This document shows, piece by piece, positions 22,857-31,280 of a stretch of 64,000 nt of DNA. The stretch's first letter is position 1. Every line of letters begins with the position of its first letter. The DNA is from Bog-756 sp963704585 (GTDB taxonomy: Bacteria > Actinomycetota > Acidimicrobiia > Acidimicrobiales > RAAP-2). The translations under genes and the position numbers were made by a program. The notes beneath the pieces are model-generated. The model had not been told where the DNA came from and searched no databases. It saw only the letters and a program-made list of their open reading frames with translations. The stretch lies in contig OY969919.1 of assembly GCA_963704585.1 (NCBI GenBank), positions 3,348,001 to 3,412,000 on the forward strand, read 5' to 3'.

Positions 22857-25105
22857 CAGGGCCGGCGCAGCGGACCGCGCCACGGGCCGGGCCGGCCGAG
22901 CGGAGGCTCGCCCAGCTGGCCGAGTTGCCGGTGACGGTACTGCGCGGCGTCGGCGCCGCCGCCGAGCGCGATCTCGACGCCCTCGGGATCCGCTCGGTCC
23001 TCGACCTCCTCACCCACTACCCGCGCCGGTACGTCGACGGGACGCGCCTCGTGCCCATCGCGGACCTCGTCGTCGGCGAACGGGCCTCGGTCCTCGCCGA
23101 GGTGGTCCGGGTGTCCGCCCCGCCGGTCCGTCGCGGCCGGGGGCGTGGTCGAGTCCCGTCGCGCGTCGAGGTCGTCGTCGCCGACGCGACCGGTCGCCTC
23201 CCCGTCGTCTTCTTCAACCAGAGCTGGCGGGCGCGGCAGCTCCCGCCCGACACCCTCGTCCTCCTCTTCGGGACTGTGGGCGCCTACCGCGACGCGCCAC
23301 AGCTCGCGAACCCCTCCGTCGACGTGCTGCGGAGTGCCGACGAGCCGACCGACGACGCGGACGGGGAAGGCGGCGACGCCGCGGCCGGCGGCCGCGTCTA
23401 CCCCCTCTACCCGCTGCGGGAGGGGGTGCAGCTCACCTCCGCGCGGATCGCACGCCTCGAGCACGAGGCGCTCGACCGGGCAGGGACGTTCGCCGACCCG
23501 GTCGACCTGTCGTGGCGAGCGCGCGTCGATCTGGTCGACCGGACGAGCGCCTTCCGTGGCATCCACCGACCCGCGACGACGGCCGAGCACGAGGCGGCCC
23601 GCCGCCGGCTCGCCTTCGACGAGCTCTTCCGCCTCCAGCTGGCCCTCGTCCTCCGCCAGACCCGCCTCGCGGCGGATGCGCGGGGCATCGCCCACCGGGT
23701 CGCCCCGGACGAGGGCGGGACGACGCTCGTGGACCGCTTCGTGGCGCGACTGCCCTTCGTCCTCACCGGCGGCCAGCGGACCGCCCTCGCAGCCATCGAA
23801 GCCGACCTCGCGGCGCCGCTGCCGATGCACCGGCTGCTCCAGGGGGACGTGGGATCGGGCAAGACGGTGGTCGCGACCGGCGCACTCCTGGTCGCCGTCG
23901 GCGGTGGTCACCAGGGCGCCCTCATGGCCCCGACCGAGGTCCTCGCCGACCAGCACACCGCCGAGGTCGCCTCCCTCGTCGAAGGGCTCACGGTCCAGGA
24001 CCCGTCGACGCTCGCGGGCGAGCGCCCGGTCTGCGTCCGGCGGCTGACCTCGCGCACGACCGCATCCGAGCGCACGGCGATCCGGACGGAGCTCGCGTCG
24101 GGCGCCGTCGACCTCGTCGTCGGGACCCACGCGCTGCTCACCGACGACGTCGAGTTCGCCTCGCTCGGCGTGGTGGTCATCGACGAGCAGCACCGCTTCG
24201 GCGTCGAGCAGCGCGCCGCCCTGCGCGCGAAGGGGCGCCGTCGCGACGGTCGCGGTCACGACCCCGACCTCCTCGTGATGACGGCGACCCCGATCCCGCG
24301 CACGGCCGCGATGCTGCTCTTCGGCGATCTCGACCTCACGACGGTCGACGAGCTCCCGCCTGGTCGGCATCCGGTCGCCACAACCTGGCTGCGCGGCCCG
24401 CTCGAGGAGGCCGCCGCCTGGTCGCGGGTGCGCGACGAAGTGGCGGAAGGCCATCGGGCCTTCGTGGTCTGCCCGCTCGTCGAGGGGTCCGAGAAGATCG
24501 AGGCCGCCTCGGTGGTGGCCGAGGCGCAGCGCCTCGCCGACGGCGAGCTGCGCGGTCTCCGGGTCGGCCTCCTCCACGGACAGCTGCGTTCCGCCGACAA
24601 GGAGCGCGTCATGGACGATTTCCGGAGCGGAGCGGTCGAGGTCCTGGTCGCGACCACCGTGATCGAGGTGGGTGTCGACGTCCCGGCGGCGACGGTCGTG
24701 GTGATCGAGGACGCCGACCGCTTCGGCATCGCGCAGCTCCACCAGCTCCACGGGCGCGTCGGCCGCGGCGGTGACCCCGCGTGGTGCTACCTGCTCTCGA
24801 CGAGCGACGCGCCCGAGAGCGCGGCGCGGCTCACCGCCCTCGAGCGATCGAACGACGGGTTCGCCCTCGCGGACGTCGATCTCGAGCTGCGCGGCGAAGG
24901 GACCATCCTCGGCGCGCGCCAGCAGGGGAAGAGCGACCTGCGCCTCGCCCGCCTCCTCGACGACCGTGCACTGATCGTGGAGGCCCGGGCGCTCGCAGAC
25001 GACGTGGTCGGCGACGATCCGGAGCTCGCGCACCACCGCGTGCTCGCGGAGGAGCTCCGGCTCTTCGTCGACGAGGATGATGCGGAGTTCCTCGGGAAGA
25101 GCTGA
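22853..25105 (+). CDS. recG: ATP-dependent DNA helicase RecG
   Basis: A 750-residue RecG. The N-terminal wedge/OB domain includes Y-P-R-R-Y-V-D and F-F-N-Q-S-W. SF2 motifs: L-Q-G-D-V-G-S-G-K-T, P-T-E-V-L-A-D-Q-H, V-I-D-E-Q-H-R-F-G-V, T-A-T-P-I-P-R-T and the C-terminal Q-L-H-G-R-V-G-R-G. It remodels stalled forks and branched DNA. It starts at GTG 22853 over the previous stop (GTGA). A hydrophilic insertion (T-D-D-A-D-G-E-G-G-D) lies in the wedge domain. The order fakA-recG-rsmD-coaD is conserved in actinobacteria. Confidence 0.95.
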   Translation: MTGPAQRTAPRAGPAERRLAQLAELPVTVLRGVGAAAERDLDALGIRSVLDLLTHYPRRYVDGTRLVPIADLVVGERASVLAEVVRVSAPPVRRGRGRGRVPSRVEVVVADATGRLPVVFFNQSWRARQLPPDTLVLLFGTVGAYRDAPQLANPSVDVLRSADEPTDDADGEGGDAAAGGRVYPLYPLREGVQLTSARIARLEHEALDRAGTFADPVDLSWRARVDLVDRTSAFRGIHRPATTAEHEAARRRLAFDELFRLQLALVLRQTRLAADARGIAHRVAPDEGGTTLVDRFVARLPFVLTGGQRTALAAIEADLAAPLPMHRLLQGDVGSGKTVVATGALLVAVGGGHQGALMAPTEVLADQHTAEVASLVEGLTVQDPSTLAGERPVCVRRLTSRTTASERTAIRTELASGAVDLVVGTHALLTDDVEFASLGVVVIDEQHRFGVEQRAALRAKGRRRDGRGHDPDLLVMTATPIPRTAAMLLFGDLDLTTVDELPPGRHPVATTWLRGPLEEAAAWSRVRDEVAEGHRAFVVCPLVEGSEKIEAASVVAEAQRLADGELRGLRVGLLHGQLRSADKERVMDDFRSGAVEVLVATTVIEVGVDVPAATVVVIEDADRFGIAQLHQLHGRVGRGGDPAWCYLLSTSDAPESAARLTALERSNDGFALADVDLELRGEGTILGARQQGKSDLRLARLLDDRALIVEARALADDVVGDDPELAHHRVLAEELRLFVDEDDAEFLGKS

Positions 25106-25160
25106 GCTGGAGCGCCCCGCCCGGGTGCCGGCCGACCGGAGGGGCGTGCCGGCCCGCCGG

Positions 25161-25166
25161 TAGGCT
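25161..25166 (+). promoter_or_regulatory. -10 box TAGGCT, leaderless start of rsmD
   Basis: TAGGCT is followed by 6 nt and the GTG at 25173, in the 67-nt gap after recG. The rsmD-coaD-DivIVA-like run therefore probably has its own promoter. Confidence 0.6.
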
Positions 25167-25172
25167 CGGGCG

Positions 25173-25727
25173 GTGCGAGTGGTCGGCGGTGCGTTGCGCG
25201 GGAGGCGCCTGACCGCCCCACCCGGCGACGTGCGCCCGACCGCCGAGCGGGTGCGTGAAGCCATCTTCGACATCCTCTTCAGCCTCGGAGGCGTCGAGGG
25301 CATGCAGGTGGCGGATCTCTTCGCGGGGAGCGGTGCGCTCGGGATCGAGGCCATCTCCCGGGGAGCGTCCTCGGTGACCTTCGTGGAGAGGGACCCGGCC
25401 GCCGTCGGCACGGTGCGCGCCAACCTCGCCCTGGTCGGTCTCGCCGACGCGGAGCGGCTCGGTGACGCGACCGTCATCCGTGCGGACGCCGCGTCGTGGG
25501 TCGGGCGGACGGTTGCCCGGTTCGACCTCGTGCTCTGCGATCCGCCCTACGACTTCGAGCGGTGGGACGAGCTGTTGCCGCGCCTCCCGGCCGATCTCGC
25601 GGTCGTCGAATCGGGGTCCGAGCTCGAGCCCGCGGCAGGCTGGGAAGTGATCAGATCGCGGCGGTATGGGGGTACGATCGTGACGGTCACCCGTCCGGAA
25701 CGGGTCACCGAGAAAGGTGTCTCGTGA
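25173..25727 (+). CDS. rsmD: 16S rRNA (guanine966-N2)-methyltransferase RsmD
   Basis: A 184-residue class I methyltransferase beginning M-R-V-V-G-G-A-L-R-G-R-R-L. It has P-T-A-E-R-V-R-E-A-I-F, the SAM loop A-D-L-F-A-G-S-G-A-L-G-I-E-A, and the catalytic C-D-P-P-Y-D-F (DPPY). It modifies G966 of 16S rRNA. Its stop overlaps the coaD start (GTGA). Confidence 0.93.
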   Translation: MRVVGGALRGRRLTAPPGDVRPTAERVREAIFDILFSLGGVEGMQVADLFAGSGALGIEAISRGASSVTFVERDPAAVGTVRANLALVGLADAERLGDATVIRADAASWVGRTVARFDLVLCDPPYDFERWDELLPRLPADLAVVESGSELEPAAGWEVIRSRRYGGTIVTVTRPERVTEKGVS

Positions 25728-26206
25728 GGATCGCGCTCATTCCCGGCTCGTTCGATCCGGTGCACAACGGGCATCTCGAGGTCATCGAGCGGGCCGCCGG
25801 CCTCTTCGACGAAGTCGTCGTCGCCGCGCTGCGCAATCCGCAGAAGAGCGAGGCGCTCTTCGATCTCGACGAGCGCAAGGAGATGCTCGAGGAGTCCGTC
25901 GTCCACCTGAGCAACGTGCGGATCGTGTCGGTCTCGACCCTGGTGGTCAACGTGGCGGACGACGTCGGCGCGAGCGCCATCGTGAAGGGCCTCCGGGCCG
26001 TGTCGGATTTCGAGAACGAGCTGCAGATGGCCCAGATGAACAAGGAGCTCTCGGGCGTCGAGACCCTCTTCATCCCCACCAGCTCCGCCCACTCGTTCAT
26101 CGCGTCGCGCCTCCTTCGGGAGGTCGCCCGCTTCGGCGGGGACGTGACGTCGTTCGTGCCGAAGGTCGTCGCCCGGCGGCTCGAGGAGAAGTTCGCGGGT
26201 GAGTGA
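25724..26206 (+). CDS. coaD: Phosphopantetheine adenylyltransferase
   Basis: A 160-residue CoaD of normal length. It has G-S-F-D-P-V-H-N-G-H-L (nucleotidyl-transfer HxGH), K-G-L-R-A-V-S-D-F-E-N-E and I-P-T-S-S-A-H-S-F-I-A-S-R-L-L-R-E-V. It makes dephospho-CoA, the penultimate step of CoA synthesis. It starts on GTG 25724 over the rsmD stop, and its own end overlaps the next gene by 8 nt. Confidence 0.95.
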   Translation: MRIALIPGSFDPVHNGHLEVIERAAGLFDEVVVAALRNPQKSEALFDLDERKEMLEESVVHLSNVRIVSVSTLVVNVADDVGASAIVKGLRAVSDFENELQMAQMNKELSGVETLFIPTSSAHSFIASRLLREVARFGGDVTSFVPKVVARRLEEKFAGE

Positions 26207-26801
26207 CGTCTTCGAGGACCTCGAGCAGCAGCGGACGGCCGCCGCGCAACACGATGCCGAGGCGTTCATCCGGGGCGCCCTCGACCTCGTGCAGACGGCG
26301 AAGGCGATGCCGCTGTCGGCCTCGGTCCTCGTGTCGAAGGACGAGCTCGTCGAGCTTCTCGAGGCAGCACTCGAGCGCATGCCCGAGGAGCTGCGTCAGG
26401 CGCGCTGGCTGCTCAAGGAACGGGAAGAGTTCCTCGCCGAGCGCGGTCGGGAGGCCGACCGCCTGCTCGAGGACGTGCGCGTCCAGGCGGAGCGGATGGT
26501 CCAGCGGACGGAGATCGTGCGGCAGGCCAACCACGTCGCGCAGCGCATCCTCGACGACGCGAACGACGAGGCGCGCCGCCTGCGGCACGAGGCCGAGGAC
26601 TACGTGGACCAGAAGCTCGCCGGCTTCGAGATCGTGCTGGACCGGACGATGAAGACGGTGCACGCCGGTCGGGAGAAGCTGCAGGTGTCGCCCATCCCCG
26701 CGGTCGAGATCGGCGACCAGGGGGACACCACGCTCGCCACCGCACCCGACGCCGCGGACGCGGGGGAGGACGAGGGCTTCTTCGATCAGGACCTCGACTG
26801 A
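26199..26801 (+). CDS. DivIVA/SepIVA-like coiled-coil protein
   Basis: A 200-residue, highly charged protein with a long helical coiled-coil (about residues 45-165; L-L-K-E-R-E-E-F-L-A-E-R-G-R-E-A-D-R-L-L) and an acidic disordered tail ending D-E-G-F-F-D-Q-D-L-D. The pattern resembles actinobacterial DivIVA-family proteins such as SepIVA, which act in septum or polar envelope growth. ATP-synthase-b-like coiled coils give similar profiles, so the assignment rests mainly on charge pattern and size. It starts at GTG 26199 inside the end of coaD, implying coupled translation. Confidence 0.6.
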   Translation: MSDVFEDLEQQRTAAAQHDAEAFIRGALDLVQTAKAMPLSASVLVSKDELVELLEAALERMPEELRQARWLLKEREEFLAERGREADRLLEDVRVQAERMVQRTEIVRQANHVAQRILDDANDEARRLRHEAEDYVDQKLAGFEIVLDRTMKTVHAGREKLQVSPIPAVEIGDQGDTTLATAPDAADAGEDEGFFDQDLD

Positions 26802-26814
26802 GCCGGGGGCGGTC

Positions 26815-27405
26815 GTGCGCTCCCGGACCCACCCCCGCACCCCGGACCCGCCGATCGGGACCGACGTTGCAGCCTCCGGCCGGCACGCGCGTCCGTTCCG
26901 GCTGCGGGTCGCGGCACTCCGCAAAGCGCTCGGGAGCTCGCGCCACGAAGTCCGTTCGGGGGTCATCGAAGGGCTCGGGGCGGTGTCCGTGGCCGTTCCC
27001 GAGGGGGCGCCGGTCGAGCTCGACCTCACCCTCTCGTCGTTCGCCGGCGGGATCATGGTGCAGGGCACGGTGCGGGCTCCGTGGCGCGGGGAGTGCCGGC
27101 GATGCGGCGGCGACGTGCACGGCACGGTCGAGGCGCGGGTCCGCGAGCGGTTCGTGCCCCATCCCGGCCCGGAGGACGACGCCTACCCCCTGACCGGCGA
27201 CGAGCTCGACCTCGAGCCGCTCGCCCGGGATGCGGTCGTCCTCGACCTGCCGCTCGCGCCGCTCTGCGCAGCCGACTGCCTCGGGCTCTGCCCACGCTGC
27301 GGCACCAACCGCAACCTCGGGCCCTGCGGCTGCCCGCCACCGATCGATCCGCGCTGGGCTGCGCTCGACGTGCTCCGCGAGCCGGGCGATCCCGACATCG
27401 CCTAG
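26815..27405 (+). CDS. YceD/DUF177 family protein
   Basis: 196 residues from GTG 26815. It carries the DUF177 Cys pairs: W-R-G-E-C-R-R-C-G-G in the middle, and C-A-A-D-C-L-G-L-C-P-R-C-G-T-N near the C-terminus. It is the usual neighbour of rpmF in bacteria; YceD homologues are linked to 23S rRNA handling. The stop is 12 nt before rpmF. The first ~25 residues are Pro/Arg rich and may be disordered, or the true start may be downstream. Confidence 0.85.
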   Translation: MRSRTHPRTPDPPIGTDVAASGRHARPFRLRVAALRKALGSSRHEVRSGVIEGLGAVSVAVPEGAPVELDLTLSSFAGGIMVQGTVRAPWRGECRRCGGDVHGTVEARVRERFVPHPGPEDDAYPLTGDELDLEPLARDAVVLDLPLAPLCAADCLGLCPRCGTNRNLGPCGCPPPIDPRWAALDVLREPGDPDIA

Positions 27406-27408
27406 GAT
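27403..27408 (+). promoter_or_regulatory. -10-like TAGGAT before rpmF
   Basis: TAGGAT overlaps the yceD stop codon and lies 9 nt before ATG 27418, the longer of the two spacings seen for leaderless-type starts here (also smc and ffh). Confidence 0.4.
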
Positions 27409-27417
27409 CTCCCCCCT

Positions 27418-27597
27418 ATGGCCGTCCCGAAGAAGAAGACCTCCAAGGCGAAGAGCCGCAGCCGCCGGGCGTCGAACTGGGTGCTGAAGGTGCCGGCCCG
27501 CTCGGTGTGCCCCCAGTGCACGGCGGCCAAGCTGCCCCACGTAGTCTGCTCCAACTGCGGTTGGTACAAGGGTCGGCACACGATCGACGTCGACTAG
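27418..27597 (+). CDS. rpmF: 50S ribosomal protein L32
   Basis: A 59-residue L32: M-A-V-P-K-K-K-T-S-K-A-K-S-R-S-R-R-A, then a zinc ribbon made of V-C-P-Q-C and V-C-S-N-C-G-W-Y-K. Length and sequence are typical. It lies in the classical yceD-rpmF-plsX order, and its TAG overlaps the plsX GTG by one base (TAGTG). Confidence 0.95.
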   Translation: MAVPKKKTSKAKSRSRRASNWVLKVPARSVCPQCTAAKLPHVVCSNCGWYKGRHTIDVD

Positions 27598-28634
27598 TGG
27601 CGCACGGCGGCGCGCGGCCGACCGGGGCGGCGTTCGACGCACTGCCGGTCGCCGTGGATGCGATGGGCGGGGACCGTGCGCCCGGCGAGATCGTGGCCGG
27701 CGCGCGGCAGGTCGCCGAGCGTGACGGCATCCCCGTCCTGCTGGTCGGACGGCCCGAGGAGCTCGAGGACGCCGGCGACCTGCCCGTGCTCGCGGCGAGC
27801 GAGGTCATCGGCATGGAGGACGATCCCGGGCAGGGCGTCCGTCGCAAGAAGGACTCCTCCCTCGTACGTGCCGCCGAGGCGGTGCGCGACGGCGAGGCCA
27901 TGGCCATGGTCTCCGCGGGCAACACCGGGGCCACGATGGCCTCGGCTCTGCTCCGGATGGGCCGCCTCCCCGGGGTCCTGCGGCCGGCCATCGCGACCCC
28001 GATCCCGGATCTCGTGCGCGAGTGGCCCACGGTCCTCCTCGACGCGGGCGCCAACGCCGAGTGCACCGCGCCGATGCTCGTCCAGTTCGCGCAGATGGGC
28101 GCGGCCTACGCCCACCGCCGCTACGGCGTGCCCCACCCGAACGTCGCGCTGCTCTCGATCGGCGAGGAGAAGTCGAAGGGCACGCCGCTCGTGAAGGAGA
28201 CCCACGCGCTGCTCGCGGAGGGAGCGGGCGGCGCCGGGCTCGAGTTCGTCGGCAACGTGGAGGGGCGCGACTTCTTCCGCGGGCTCGCCGACGTCATCGT
28301 GACGGACGGGTTCACCGGCAACGTGGCGCTCAAGACCCTCGAGGGCTCGCTCCGGTTCCTCCTCGGCGCGCTGACCGACATCTTCGGCCGACCCGAGGTC
28401 GCGGACGCGTCGGCCGCCCTGCTGCCGCACCTGCTGCCCCTCGCCGCCACGCTCGACCCGGACAGCACCGGCGGGGCGATGCTCCTCGGCGTCGACGGGG
28501 TGTGCGTGATCAGTCACGGCTCGTCGTCGGCCGCGGCGATGGTCAACGCGATCACCGTCGCCCACGACGTCGCAGTGGCCGGTCTCGTCGCGGACGTGGC
28601 CGCATCGGTCGCGCCGGGGACCGGCGCGACCTGA
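27597..28634 (+). CDS. plsX: Phosphate acyltransferase PlsX
   Basis: 345 residues from GTG 27597, which shares one base with the rpmF stop. It has V-A-V-D-A-M-G-G-D-R-A-P, S-A-G-N-T-G-A-T-M-A, G-A-N-A-E-C-T, G-N-V-E-G-R-D and V-T-D-G-F-T-G-N-V-A-L-K, all characteristic of PlsX. It makes acyl-phosphate from acyl-ACP for phospholipid synthesis. In many bacteria acpP follows closely; here about 9 kb of other genes intervene. The next possible start, GTG 27654, would trim 19 residues. Confidence 0.93.
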   Translation: MAHGGARPTGAAFDALPVAVDAMGGDRAPGEIVAGARQVAERDGIPVLLVGRPEELEDAGDLPVLAASEVIGMEDDPGQGVRRKKDSSLVRAAEAVRDGEAMAMVSAGNTGATMASALLRMGRLPGVLRPAIATPIPDLVREWPTVLLDAGANAECTAPMLVQFAQMGAAYAHRRYGVPHPNVALLSIGEEKSKGTPLVKETHALLAEGAGGAGLEFVGNVEGRDFFRGLADVIVTDGFTGNVALKTLEGSLRFLLGALTDIFGRPEVADASAALLPHLLPLAATLDPDSTGGAMLLGVDGVCVISHGSSSAAAMVNAITVAHDVAVAGLVADVAASVAPGTGAT

Positions 28635-28649
28635 GGCGCGATCGGAACG

Positions 28650-28713
28650 CCGTCCCGCTCCGCTGCAGGGCCCGCAGCCGTCCCGCTCCGCTGCAGGGCC
28701 CGCAGCCGTCCCG
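28650..28713. repeat. Two-and-a-quarter tandem 28-nt repeats between convergent genes
   Basis: Two exact copies (28650-28677, 28678-28705) and 8 nt of a third lie between plsX and the acyl-CoA dehydrogenase. Each copy contains GCTGC...GCAGC around AGGGCCC, a 5-bp stem with a 7-nt palindromic loop, so the array can form two hairpins and may act as a two-way terminator. Confidence 0.7.
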
Positions 28714-28722
28714 GTCGGCTCG

Positions 28723-29952
28723 TCAGCGGGCGAGCAGGTCCTTTGCGATGTGGGTGACCTGGATCTCGTCGGTGCCCGCATAGATCTGGAAGACCTTCGC
28801 GTCGCGGGCGAGCTGCTCGACGCGGTACTCGGCCATGTAGCCGTTGCCTCCGAAGAGCTGGACGGCCTCCATCGCGACCTCCGAGGCGGCCTGCGCCGAG
28901 TAGAGCTTCATGGCCGAGGCCTCGGCGAGGGTGAGGCTCTTGCCCGCAGCCGAAAGCTCGATGTGCCGGAAGACGAGGTTCTGCACATTGAGCCGGGCGA
29001 CTTCCATCTTGGCGAGCTTGAGCTGGATGAGCTGACGGGTGCCGATCGGCTGGCCCCAGAGCATGCGGTCCTTCGCGTACGCGACCGAGAGCCGGAGGCA
29101 CTCCTCGATGAGACCGAGTGACATCGCGGCGACCCCCGCCCGCTCCGTCACGAAGTTGCTCTTCGCCGACTCACGCCCGCTGCCGCCGCCCTCCTCCTCG
29201 GTCTCGCCGAGGAGATGCTCGCGGCCGACCCGGACGTCGGTCAGGAAGAGCTCTCCGGTGGGGGAGGAGTGGAGGCCCATCTTGCGGAAGGGCTTCGACT
29301 GGTCGAGGCCGGCCATGCCCCGCTCGAGGACGAAGGTCAGGACGCGGCGGTCGCGCACCGGGGTGTCGGAGCCGTCGTCGAGCTTGGCGTAGAAGACGAT
29401 CGTGTCCGCGTAGGGGCCGTTCGTGATGAAGGTCTTGTTGCCGTTCAGGACGTACTCGTCCCCGTCGCGCCGAGCGGTCGCCTGCATGCCGCCCAGGGCG
29501 TCCGATCCGGAATTGGGCTCCGTGATCGCCCAGGCCCCGACCTTCTCGCCGGTGAGGAGCCCGAGCCCCCAGCGCTCCATCTGGGCCGGGGTGCCGAGCT
29601 TCATGATCGTGCCGCCGGCGAGGCCGATGCTCACGCCCATGGCGGTCACGATCCCGGGGCAGTAGCGGCAGAGCTCGACGATCGGGATGAGGGTCATCGC
29701 CGCCGCACCGCCGTCACCCCGGCTCTCGGTCTGCTCGGCTCGATCGCCGTCGGCCTCCTTGCGGGCCAGCTGCTTCTTGAAGCGATCGCGGGCGAGCTGG
29801 TCCATGCCGAAGGTCGCGTAGAGCTTGCGGATGATGTCGTAGGGCGGCAGGTTGCCGTGCTCGAGCTCATCGATGTGCGGGACGACCTCGGCCTCGACGA
29901 AGCGACGGACCGCGTCGCGCACCATGAGCTGCTCCTCGGACCATTCGAACAC
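28723..29952 (-). CDS. Acyl-CoA dehydrogenase
   Basis: A 409-residue acyl-CoA dehydrogenase. It has the FAD/substrate segment W-A-I-T-E-P-N-S-G-S-D-A, N-G-N-K-T-F-I-T-N-G, the Q-L-F-G-G-N-G-Y-M-A-E-Y helix and the catalytic Glu region I-Y-A-G-T-D-E-I-Q. A charged loop (K-K-Q-L-A-R-K-E-A-D-G-D-R-A-E-Q) near residue 65 is longer than usual. It oxidises acyl-CoA to enoyl-CoA with an ETF partner not seen here. GTG 29952 follows GGGGAGG. It starts divergently from the globin gene. Confidence 0.9.
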   Translation of the reverse strand: MFEWSEEQLMVRDAVRRFVEAEVVPHIDELEHGNLPPYDIIRKLYATFGMDQLARDRFKKQLARKEADGDRAEQTESRGDGGAAAMTLIPIVELCRYCPGIVTAMGVSIGLAGGTIMKLGTPAQMERWGLGLLTGEKVGAWAITEPNSGSDALGGMQATARRDGDEYVLNGNKTFITNGPYADTIVFYAKLDDGSDTPVRDRRVLTFVLERGMAGLDQSKPFRKMGLHSSPTGELFLTDVRVGREHLLGETEEEGGGSGRESAKSNFVTERAGVAAMSLGLIEECLRLSVAYAKDRMLWGQPIGTRQLIQLKLAKMEVARLNVQNLVFRHIELSAAGKSLTLAEASAMKLYSAQAASEVAMEAVQLFGGNGYMAEYRVEQLARDAKVFQIYAGTDEIQVTHIAKDLLAR

Positions 29953-30016
29953 GGCGGACCTCCCCGGCGACGGCCACCTCGCACGGCGGCCGGGTCGAGG
30001 CTAACCGAGCCCCGTC

Positions 30017-30022
30017 TACAGT
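30017..30022 (+). promoter_or_regulatory. -10 box TACAGT, leaderless start of the globin
   Basis: TACAGT plus 6 nt leads to GTG 30029, so the mRNA would start at the initiation codon. Confidence 0.55.
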
Positions 30023-30028
30023 TGACCC

Positions 30029-30427
30029 GTGCAGCTGCGGCGCGCCCCGAAGGATCGAGGCACACCGTTCGAGCGCTGGGGGGGCGAGCCGTTCTTCGTC
30101 GCACTCGTCGACCGCTTCTACCAGGGAGTGGCGGTCGACCCGCTCCTCCGTCCGCTCTATCCGGACGACCTCACCGAGCCGCGACGGCACCTCGCGCTCT
30201 TCCTCGCCCAGTACTGGGGCGGCCCGACCACCTACCAGGACGAGCGCGGCCACCCGCGCCTTCGGATGCGGCATGCCCCCTTCGTGATCACGACGGCCGA
30301 GGCCGAGGCGTGGCTGCGGCACATGTCCGACGCGGTGGCCGCCATGGCGATGGACCCCGATGACGAGGAAGAGCTGCTCGACTACCTCACGATGGCGGCG
30401 CGGAACCTGGTCAACGCACCGGGGTGA
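30029..30427 (+). CDS. Truncated haemoglobin, group II (GlbO-like)
   Basis: A 132-residue 2-on-2 globin. The B-helix Tyr is in D-R-F-Y-Q-G-V, P-L-Y-P-D-D-L is the CD region, and L-F-L-A-Q-Y-W-G-G-P-T-T-Y the E-helix with the conserved Gly pair. The proximal His is in L-R-M-R-H-A-P-F and a G-helix Trp follows (A-W-L-R-H-M). Such globins bind O2/NO and are tied to respiration or NO defence in actinobacteria. The stop is 71 nt before the next gene. Confidence 0.9.
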   Translation: MQLRRAPKDRGTPFERWGGEPFFVALVDRFYQGVAVDPLLRPLYPDDLTEPRRHLALFLAQYWGGPTTYQDERGHPRLRMRHAPFVITTAEAEAWLRHMSDAVAAMAMDPDDEEELLDYLTMAARNLVNAPG

Positions 30428-30445
30428 GCCGCTCGTCGCTCCGGT

Positions 30446-30495
30446 GGGCGGCCGGTACGCTGCCGCTCCGCTCCCGGGCGGCCGGTACGCTGCCG
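30446..30495 (+). promoter_or_regulatory. Duplicated promoter segment, two 20-nt copies 30 nt apart
   Basis: GGGCGGCCGGTACGCTGCCG occurs at 30446-30465 and again, identical, at 30476-30495. Each carries the -10 box TACGCT. Only the second is 6 nt from a start codon (GTG 30498). Polymerase starting from the first copy would give a ~30-nt leader. Confidence 0.6.
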
Positions 30496-30497
30496 CC

Positions 30498-31232
30498 GTG
30501 CTGACCGCCGAGCTCGTCGAGCGTGCCTGCCCGGTGGTGGGCGACCGCGGCTGGGCGTACTACTTCGCGAAGCCGACGCTCGCTGCGGGCCGGGCGCTCG
30601 GCCTCCAGGGGCTCCCGTTCTACGTCATCGGCCGTGGCGGCGCGCTCGGCGACGTCCCCGCGGGGGTCGTGGCGAGCGCGTTCGGCTACTTCAACCCCAC
30701 GCTCGTCGCCGAGCTCTGGGAGTCCGCCCGCACGCTCGTCGCGCCGGCGGAGGCCGCCGCCGTGCACTTCGGGTGCGCGGCGGACTTCGGACGCGAGCGG
30801 TTCGGCGAGCTGCCGGCGCTCGGGGCGTTCTGTGCGGCCGCGGGGGCGGTCAACGACGCGGCAGACCCGACGGGTCTGCCGCTCTATGCCGGGTTCCGGG
30901 CGCAGCCGCTCGTCGACGACGAGCCGGGCCGCGCGATGCAGCTGCTGGCCGTCCTGCGCGAGCTGCGGGGCAGCGCCCACCTGCTCGCGGTGCGGGCGTG
31001 CGGGCTCAGCCCGCGCACCGCCCACTACCTGGACCATCCGGACCAGTTCGCGCTGTTCGGCTGGACGGAGGCGGACGTGCCAGAGATCGGTGCCCGTGAG
31101 CGCGAGGCCCGCCGCGCCTCCGAAGTGCTCACCGACGAGCTCGTGGCGCCGGCCTACGGCGCGCTCGACGACGCCCAGGCCGGCGCCCTGCTCGACGGCC
31201 TCGAGGCGATCACGGCGGCGCTCTCCGACTGA
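30498..31232 (+). CDS. SCO6745/SalK-like family protein, function unknown
   Basis: A 244-residue, mostly helical protein. It recalls the actinobacterial SCO6745 family (A-Y-Y-F-A-K-P-T-L-A-A-G-R-A-L-G-L, then F-G-Y-F-N-P-T-L-V and P-L-Y-A-G-F). No catalytic motif is clear. The alternation of Ala-rich helices and conserved H-F/Y-F-W residues suggests a small-ligand pocket. The start GTG 30498 fits the -10; a longer upstream frame would run into the globin gene. The family name is from memory and moderately certain. Confidence 0.6.
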   Translation: MLTAELVERACPVVGDRGWAYYFAKPTLAAGRALGLQGLPFYVIGRGGALGDVPAGVVASAFGYFNPTLVAELWESARTLVAPAEAAAVHFGCAADFGRERFGELPALGAFCAAAGAVNDAADPTGLPLYAGFRAQPLVDDEPGRAMQLLAVLRELRGSAHLLAVRACGLSPRTAHYLDHPDQFALFGWTEADVPEIGAREREARRASEVLTDELVAPAYGALDDAQAGALLDGLEAITAALSD

Positions 31233-31280
31233 GACCCGTACGACGGGCTGCTCGCCCGTGGCCGCACGCAATGGCAACCG

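Noticed and set aside
22829..25477. An 882-codon minus-strand frame
   Set aside because: Antisense to recG and rsmD, both of which have complete motif sets.
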